In this document: in pieces, positions 40,149 to 44,998 of the stretch
Layout: each line of letters starts with the position of its first letter
Numbering within the stretch: the first letter of the stretch is position 1
Assembly: GCA_039186015.1 (NCBI GenBank)
Contig: JBCDAH010000020.1
Location: 1-44,998 of the forward strand
From: JBCBWG01 sp039186015
Lineage (GTDB): Bacteria; Pseudomonadota; Alphaproteobacteria; Rhizobiales; Hyphomicrobiaceae
DNA: 44,998 nucleotides
Direction of reading: 5' to 3'
Notes under the pieces: model-generated
Databases searched by the model: none
What the model was told of the DNA's origin: nothing
The model's input: only the letters and a program-made list of their open reading frames with translations
Translations under genes and position numbers: made by a program

Positions 40149-41372
40149 ATGTTCGTGGAGAAAGTTTTGCATCTGAGATCTTTGACAAAGACGTGTGCAC
40201 CACTCGTTGTGTTTGGTGCGGTATTAATGTTCGGCGCACATGCGCTGGCCGAGGAGCCGAAGCAGCTGTGTGTGCCCGAGATTGAAAACATGCCGGAGAG
40301 CTGGAAGCCATCGGCTTCCGTCAGACGGTATCTGAACCCTGCGCCGTGGTCCCCGCGCGAAGCCAAGCGTGCCACGTTCTCGATTGGCCGGGGCGTCGAT
40401 GAAATGATCAACTACTTCAAGCGGAAGCCGTCGGCGCTGTTTAACGTCGGTGCAGATTCGATTGAGGCCATCATTCAGGTCACCTACTCGAGTGCAAACG
40501 CGCCTGAGTTGGATAACAAGGCACGGAGCGCGGCACGCAAGTACCTTACCACACTCAGCAAGCCGTTTTTGAAGCGTAGCGAAGACTCCATCACGTGTAA
40601 CGAGTTTGGGAAGCTTCTTCCGCTGGCGATCTTTGCCCATCGCCTTTATCCGAAGGACGACTGGAGAACGAAGCGCCTTACGACGTTGACGAACGTTGCA
40701 TTCGAGGAATGTGAGACACTCAAGATCGCGGCGGATATCGATATCGATGCGATCCTTGGGGACAAGAATTCAACACCGAAAGTGCTGTTGGACCTCTATG
40801 TCTGGGTCCTCTGGTTCACAGAGGCGCAACTGTTCCCGGACATTAAGCTACCTGAAGCATCGAAGACCTGGGGCCCACGGTTCTGGACCTATACCAAGAA
40901 CTACAAGCTGCGAGATGCGAACGCGTTCGAGGAAGGTCCATTTGACGAGGGGTTCATTGCTGTCGCGGATCTCGCGCCTCACATGGCGCACCTGATTACG
41001 GCAACCCATCGATATAAGCTCAGAGTATCGGATGCGCCGAATCTTTACCGCTGGCATCGCGAGAACTTCTACGCCGCCCTGGAGGTGGGGGAACTCGATC
41101 TCTTTGCGTCTGTTGTCGACACCCTACGTCAGTACGGGTGTACAGCCGAGAACGATAAGCAGGTTCGGGACGGGACGCGATACCTCCTGAAAGTCTTCAG
41201 CGAAGGTGAAGACAGCTGGATGGACTACCGGCAGGATGGAGAGACCGACGAGAACATCGATGATTACGGCATCGTCCATTATCCCTGGACGGCAATTCTG
41301 GGTGTTCGTGTCCGGAAGTTCGAAAAGCCGGGTCCCGACAATCTTGGCGGCATTGTGCGATCCTGGAACTGA
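40149..41372 (+). CDS. Exported protein of unknown function flanked by two serine hydrolases
   Basis: Protein of 407 aa. The N-terminal 35 residues form a signal peptide (APLVVFGAVLMFGAHALA, cleavage before EEPKQLC). The mature part is largely helical, with clusters of Trp and Tyr (DLYVWVLWFTEAQLF, WMDYRQDGETDENIDDYGIVHYPW) and Cys in pairs. No known family is recognised. ATG at 40149 lacks a ribosome-binding site; a TTG at 40167, six bases after GGAG, would give a shorter signal peptide and may be the true start. A hairpin terminator follows at 41386-41412. Confidence 0.72.
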   Translation: MFVEKVLHLRSLTKTCAPLVVFGAVLMFGAHALAEEPKQLCVPEIENMPESWKPSASVRRYLNPAPWSPREAKRATFSIGRGVDEMINYFKRKPSALFNVGADSIEAIIQVTYSSANAPELDNKARSAARKYLTTLSKPFLKRSEDSITCNEFGKLLPLAIFAHRLYPKDDWRTKRLTTLTNVAFEECETLKIAADIDIDAILGDKNSTPKVLLDLYVWVLWFTEAQLFPDIKLPEASKTWGPRFWTYTKNYKLRDANAFEEGPFDEGFIAVADLAPHMAHLITATHRYKLRVSDAPNLYRWHRENFYAALEVGELDLFASVVDTLRQYGCTAENDKQVRDGTRYLLKVFSEGEDSWMDYRQDGETDENIDDYGIVHYPWTAILGVRVRKFEKPGPDNLGGIVRSWN

Positions 41373-41385
41373 GCCAGAACTGCGC

Positions 41386-41412
41386 AACCGCGGCACAGAA
41401 TGTGCCGCGGTT
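41386..41412 (+). terminator. Hairpin after the 40149 gene
   Basis: Perfect 11-bp stem AACCGCGGCAC and GTGCCGCGGTT with an AGAAT loop, 13 nt after the stop codon. No T-run follows, so termination may be rho-assisted or the hairpin may act as an mRNA 3' end stabiliser. Confidence 0.6.
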
Positions 41413-41520
41413 ACACGCGACACACGGCACTTGTCTCGTCCAACGCGGTGCAGCCAGGGACGTGGCCCAGCGGTGAGGTTTCGCCTATGGCAGACTTCAT
41501 CTCACAAAGGCGAACATGCT

Positions 41521-42630
41521 CTAGCTGACAGCCGACTTCCGGGCTTGCGACAGAATGAGTGGGCGGACGCGGTCCAGTTCCACATCCGCATTGGCGAGAA
41601 TAATGAAGCCGAACCTGTCCTTCCTGTCGAAGAACATCTCGCTGGCGCAGCCTGGGTCTCCGCCGTCATGTCCCCAGTACTTGCCGTCTCTCACCCAGCC
41701 TAGGCCTTGCTCATCGCCGCTCAGCATTTCTGAGACCGTATCCGGCTTCAGCATTTGATAGCCCTGAAACTGACCGTCATTCATCATCGCGGTCATAAAA
41801 CGCGCGAGTTGCGTCACCGTCGTGCGGACCATGCCGTCGGCCAATGTGGGGTAGCTATAGAGCGCATGCTTGTTGAACCCGGCCGTCGGCGCCGCGCCCG
41901 AGGGCAGAAGATTTCCGTCTCCATCTCCCGGGCAGAGTTGGCGGCGGGGTTTTGATTGATACGTATATGGAAATGTTTGGCGGCCTTGATCCAGGTCCTC
42001 AATAAAAAATGACGTGTCAACCATGCCGAGCGGCGCATAAATATTATCTCGAAGATAGTCGTTTAGCGATTGCCCGCTGATATTTTCAATCAATAATCCA
42101 AGAAGTGCAAAACCAATATTGGAGTACTTTTCACGCTGTCCTGGTTGCGATGAATAGAAATTCTTTTTGTGCCAATATCGACTGCCTTCGGTAAAATAGC
42201 CGCAAACCACTTCCTGCAGCGTTAGCGTCGGGTCACCAACGGCATAGAGCGCGTAGATGCCGTCCGTATCGCGGATCGACGAGACGTGGCGAAGCAGATG
42301 CCGGTATGTGATCGGCTGGTTCGCAAACTTTGGATTGCGTACGGTGAAGCCCGCATGCCCGCTGACGTCATCATCCAGCCTGAAGTGGCCTTTGTCGCGC
42401 AGTTGCATGATGGCAACCGCCGTGATGACTTTTGACACCGACGCAATCTGAAAGATGCTGCGGTCCGGCGTAAATGGGATCTGATTTTCCAGATCCGCCA
42501 TCCCAAAACCTTCCGCCCACACGATGTCCGTTCCGCGAACCACGCACGCAGCTAGGCCAGGTACGTGCTCCTTCTTCATCCAGCTTGTGATCGATTTGGT
42601 CATTTTCTCTGCGGATACCTGCCGCGCCAT
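41521..42630 (-). CDS. Beta-lactamase-fold serine hydrolase, copy 2
   Basis: Protein of 369 aa, paralogous to 38452-39549. Motifs: S64-V-S-K67, Y169-S-N171 and H321-D-G323. The N-terminus MARQVSAEKMTKSITSW has two possible starts (42630 or 42603); no strong ribosome-binding site decides between them. The middle third (about 42000-42190) is noticeably richer in A/T than surrounding genes. No signal peptide is seen. The 50-nt dispersed repeat copy B lies directly upstream of the start. Confidence 0.9.
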   Translation of the reverse strand: MARQVSAEKMTKSITSWMKKEHVPGLAACVVRGTDIVWAEGFGMADLENQIPFTPDRSIFQIASVSKVITAVAIMQLRDKGHFRLDDDVSGHAGFTVRNPKFANQPITYRHLLRHVSSIRDTDGIYALYAVGDPTLTLQEVVCGYFTEGSRYWHKKNFYSSQPGQREKYSNIGFALLGLLIENISGQSLNDYLRDNIYAPLGMVDTSFFIEDLDQGRQTFPYTYQSKPRRQLCPGDGDGNLLPSGAAPTAGFNKHALYSYPTLADGMVRTTVTQLARFMTAMMNDGQFQGYQMLKPDTVSEMLSGDEQGLGWVRDGKYWGHDGGDPGCASEMFFDRKDRFGFIILANADVELDRVRPLILSQARKSAVS

Positions 42631-42634
42631 TGCG

Positions 42635-42684
42635 TTTCAGATTCAGCTGAAACCATACCACACCCCAGTCTCTCGGTCTTCCTG
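42635..42684 (+). repeat. 50-nt dispersed repeat, copy B
   Basis: Matches copy A (10811-10860) at 43 of 50 positions, no gaps. In this copy the first 18 nt can fold, because TTTCAG pairs with CTGAAA across ATTCAG. It sits 5 nt upstream of the serine hydrolase start codon on the other strand. Confidence 0.65.
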
Positions 42685-42888
42685 GCCAACCATCCAGGGG
42701 GAAGATTTTATGGGTGGCTGGCCAAGTGAGTCCAACAGGGGGGCGGCGGCGCGATTCCGCATGTGGCGGATGTGACCTAAACCGTGCAACATCATCTATG
42801 TTGTTACGCTGTTCGGCGGTCGGCTGCGCCAAGGGCGAGCCCCGCCAGGACGGACGGCGGTCGACCGCCGTACCGATGTGCATATGGC

Positions 42889-43443
42889 CTAGTTGTTGCC
42901 GCAGAAGTCGCGGTACTGTCGGCATGCTCTGTCGCTGCCGCCAATCTGGCAGTTGCGGCGCATCTGCCGACAGAGTGCCGTTTCGCCGGAGCGACGTGAC
43001 TGACGCGGATTTGATTTTTTGCGAGAGCGATACCGCGGCTCATCATCATCGTCATCGTCATTATCATAGCTGCCGACGTTGCCGCGATCGGGGCCGTCGT
43101 CATCGTCGCCATCGGACAGATCGTTCAAGCCGAGCGCGTCGCGTGGGTCAAAGGCGTCATCGTCATCGTCGCTTTGAGCGACGCGGATGAGCCGGGTTGT
43201 TGTCTCAGCCGCTAAACCGCGCGCGCTGACATGACTGAGGTCGCGGTCGCCCAGAATGTTTGCGCCGTGAAACACGTCGGCCGTGGTGGCGGCTGGTGAT
43301 CCGGCTGTATCCGTATTCGCCGCCATGGCCGTGCCGCCCATCGAAATGGCAAATGTAAGGGCTAGAGCGCAGGCACTTGCTGCAATGCTGTTATGCACCG
43401 GTTGGCCAAGTTTACGGTTTTTGAAAATCCCTTGCAAAGTCAC
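42889..43443 (-). CDS. Exported Asp-rich protein with C-terminal Cys motif
   Basis: Protein of 184 aa. A signal peptide of about 42 residues (core ASACALALTFAISMGG, cleavage AMA before AN) precedes a linker and three poly-Asp runs (QSDDDDDAF, DGDDDDGPD, NDDDDDDEPR), then a basic stretch and a four-Cys end (CRQMRRNC...CRQYRDFC). The Asp runs reflect tandem GAT/GAC codons. GTG at 43443, with GAGG 9 bases upstream, gives a good start; a longer frame upstream is rejected. Possible roles are Ca2+ binding or acting as an acidic linker; no family is recognised. Confidence 0.72.
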   Translation of the reverse strand: MTLQGIFKNRKLGQPVHNSIAASACALALTFAISMGGTAMAANTDTAGSPAATTADVFHGANILGDRDLSHVSARGLAAETTTRLIRVAQSDDDDDAFDPRDALGLNDLSDGDDDDGPDRGNVGSYDNDDDDDDEPRYRSRKKSNPRQSRRSGETALCRQMRRNCQIGGSDRACRQYRDFCGNN

Positions 43444-43904
43444 GGTACTTTTCCTCTCAAGACACGCTGTGGCACATCCAGCAGCTGAGTTTGTTCTAAC
43501 AATCATGGCCGGCAGATGCTGTCCCGTCAGTAACACGCCGGGACTTCTGGCGAATTTCTAGCTAGCGTGTTGAACAATTTAGGTAAATTCTTCCCCGCAA
43601 GCCGGCCTTGAGATCGAGCTTTCTGGCCGCTAGCGGTTGCAGGCTCTCATGGGTACACGCATGTCGCGAAAGCCTTAAACAGCAACGTGTGAGCACCCGC
43701 CCATCCATTGGTGTGCGCCGCCGCATAACAGGACAGTCGGCGATATTCGTCAGCGCTCGCAGCTAAATTTCGAGCTGATTTATGTTTCTTCTATGAATAA
43801 TGCTGAGGCAAAACTTGGCGTGCTTTTCCTCATTATGCCTGCGCGCTGTGCGAAATGATATTTTTCTCTGTTTTTCTTGTTTTGAGTATGCGTCACGCTC
43901 TCTT

Positions 43905-43926
43905 TTCAAAATGGGCGCAATTTGAA
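43905..43926. promoter_or_regulatory. Imperfect palindrome upstream of the sigma-54 promoter
   Basis: TTCAAAAT and AATTTGAA flank GGGCGC, matching as an inverted repeat at 7 of 8 positions. It is centred about 130 nt upstream of the predicted start, a usual distance for a sigma-54 enhancer site. The 639-nt gap 43444-44082 around it is AT-rich from about 43750 and contains no convincing gene. Confidence 0.35.
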
Positions 43927-44021
43927 CAGCATGAATGCTTTTCGCCTTAGATATAGGCATCTGGCAATCTTCGATCTTCTCCGCTGACGTGCACTTCATT
44001 GATATATATGAGTCTTTTAGA

Positions 44022-44037
44022 TTGGCACCAAGATTGC
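44022..44037 (+). promoter_or_regulatory. Sigma-54 (-24/-12) promoter
   Basis: TTGGCACCAAGATTGC contains TGGCAC, a five-base spacer and TTGC, with exactly 10 nt between the GG and GC dinucleotides. The expected start is near 44049, giving a leader of about 34 nt before the ATG at 44083. This places the ABC transporter gene under an RpoN-type promoter and a bacterial enhancer-binding protein, often a nitrogen or carbon signal. Confidence 0.8.
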
Positions 44038-44047
44038 GTTTGAAACG

Positions 44048-44067
44048 TTGCCAAAAATGTCTGGCAA
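44048..44067 (+). promoter_or_regulatory. Leader hairpin before the ABC transporter gene
   Basis: Perfect arms TTGCCA and TGGCAA surround 8 nt, ending one base before the GGAGG ribosome-binding site (44069-44073). The word TCTGGCAAT recurs exactly 100 nt upstream, at 43960. It could be an operator or modulate ribosome access. Confidence 0.4.
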
Positions 44068-44082
44068 TGGAGGTGATTACAA

Positions 44083-44998
44083 ATGAGTTTCTGGCGACTA
44101 GCTAGGCCGCTGTATGGCTTGGTATGCGCAACGGTGATGGCTGGTTCACTCGCTACGGGTGCACAAGCACAAGGCACACTGCGCATTGGAATGACAGCCA
44201 ACGATGTTCCGTTGACATGGGGACAGCCAGATAATGGCTTTGAAGGTTTTCGCTTCGTTGGGCTTCAACTCTATGATGCGCTGATCAACTGGGACCTGTC
44301 GACTTCGGATAAGCCGTCGGGCCTTGTGCCTGGCCTGGCTGAAAGCTGGTCTGTCAATCCCGACGACAAAACTAAGTGGACGTTCAAACTGCGCCAGGGC
44401 GTCAAGTTTCACGACGGTTCCGAGTTCGACGCGGATGCCGTCATCTTCAACATTGAGAAGCTCTTCAACGAGAAGTCACCGCAGTACAGTGCCAGACAGG
44501 CGTCTCTGGTGAACTTCCGGATGCCGGGATTCAAGGCCGTCAAGAAAGTCGACAAGTACACCGTCGAGTTTCAGACGACATCACCAGACAGCTTCTTTCC
44601 CTTCCAGATCTGCTACTTCCTGATGGCATCTCCGGCCCAATGGGAGAAGACGAAGGACTGGAACAAATTCGCCCAGGACCCATCCGGGACGGGGCCGTTC
44701 AAGCTGACCAAGATCACGGCGCGCGAGCGTGCGGAGCTTGAGCCATTTAAGGAGCATTGGGATCCCAAGCGTGTGCCCAAGCTCGACAAGGTCATTCTGA
44801 TGCCGCTTCCCGATCCGAGCGCGAGAACAGCGGCGCTGCTCTCGGGCCAGGTGGATTGGATTGAGGCACCAGCGCCTGACGCAATTGCACGGATCAAGAG
44901 CCAGGGGATGACGGTTGTCTCGAACGTGTATCCGCACGTTTGGCCATGGCACTTCAGCCGTGTCGAGGGCTCGCCGTGGAACGACGAGCGGATCCGCA
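44083..44998 (+). CDS. ABC transporter periplasmic substrate-binding protein, peptide/nickel family 5 (3' end beyond window)
   Basis: First 305 codons of an SBP_bac_5 family protein. The signal peptide is residues 1-29 (VCATVMAGSLATGAQAQ). Typical motifs follow: LYDALINWD, GLVPGLAESWSV, WTFKLRQGVKFHDGSEFDADAVIFNIE, GTGPFKLTK and LLSGQVDWIEAPAPDAI. Members bind oligopeptides, dipeptides, nickel chelates or glycosides; the ligand here is unknown. GGAGG lies 9 bases before the ATG. The gene stands behind the sigma-54 promoter at 44022. Permease and ATPase genes presumably follow outside the window. Confidence 0.93.
   Translation, partial: MSFWRLARPLYGLVCATVMAGSLATGAQAQGTLRIGMTANDVPLTWGQPDNGFEGFRFVGLQLYDALINWDLSTSDKPSGLVPGLAESWSVNPDDKTKWTFKLRQGVKFHDGSEFDADAVIFNIEKLFNEKSPQYSARQASLVNFRMPGFKAVKKVDKYTVEFQTTSPDSFFPFQICYFLMASPAQWEKTKDWNKFAQDPSGTGPFKLTKITARERAELEPFKEHWDPKRVPKLDKVILMPLPDPSARTAALLSGQVDWIEAPAPDAIARIKSQGMTVVSNVYPHVWPWHFSRVEGSPWNDERIR

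Noticed and set aside
43020..43180. Tandem CATCGT-like triplets as a CRISPR-like or microsatellite element
   Set aside because: They are the codons of the poly-Asp runs in an open reading frame, without spacers of constant length.
42714..43190. 158-codon plus frame opposite the Asp-rich gene
   Set aside because: Arises from the antisense of GAT/GAC repeats (His/Arg-rich); the minus-strand frame has a signal peptide and a start signal.
43763..43999. 78-codon minus frame upstream of the ABC transporter gene
   Set aside because: AT-rich promoter region; basic, low-information product and overlap with the sigma-54 regulatory region.
1..44998. Mobile elements, prophage, tRNA or CRISPR array
   Set aside because: No transposase, integrase, terminal repeats, tRNA-like cloverleaf or regular repeat-spacer array could be recognised by reading.

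Overview
The window looks like chromosomal DNA of a GC-rich alphaproteobacterium, probably Hyphomicrobiales- or Rhodobacterales-like. The grounds are a ccoNOQP-ccoGHIS cluster with divergent hemN, a DUF2189 membrane gene, an FnrL-type regulator and TTGAT-N4-ATCAA-like boxes. A NaChBac-type sodium channel gene hints at a saline or alkaline habitat; this is inference. No tRNA, rRNA, CRISPR array, transposase or integrase was seen.

Region 1 (1-10.8 kb) is the micro-oxic respiration module. It holds hemN (partial, minus), ccoNOQP ending in a strong terminator, then a separate transcription unit with a small Cys-rich protein, ccoG, ccoH, ccoI and ccoS, then convergent DUF2189 and divergent fnrL. 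Three FNR/FixK-like boxes sit in front of these units. The Cys-rich 85-aa protein overlaps ccoG by ATGA and is the least expected member.

Region 2 (10.8-21.6 kb) holds an unknown exported protein, a CueR/HmrR-like MerR regulator and a five-gene minus-strand operon: circularly permuted ATP-grasp, alpha-E, transglutaminase-DUF2126, an ATP-grasp/alpha-E fusion and a second transglutaminase. Such genes have been proposed to be a peptide-forming amidoligase system of unknown product. The ATP-grasp half of the fusion has lost nucleotide-binding motifs that the stand-alone paralogue keeps.

Region 3 (21.8-32.9 kb) holds a membrane protein with an overlapping winged-helix regulator, a UppS paralogue next to a BchE-like radical SAM protein, an exported TPR protein, a voltage-gated sodium channel, a large exported PDZ-WD40-caspase protein, and an rtcB-prfH ribosome/RNA repair pair.

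Region 4 (32.9-45 kb) starts with an aldo/keto reductase, an enolase-superfamily enzyme and an amidase, probably a catabolic group. A 42-codon membrane miniprotein with an excellent ribosome-binding site follows, then several exported proteins of unknown function, two related serine hydrolases on either side of one of them, an exported Asp-rich protein, and finally a peptide-type ABC transporter binding protein (partial) behind a near-perfect sigma-54 promoter. A 50-nt repeat (43/50 identical) occurs at 10811 and 42635, about 32 kb apart.
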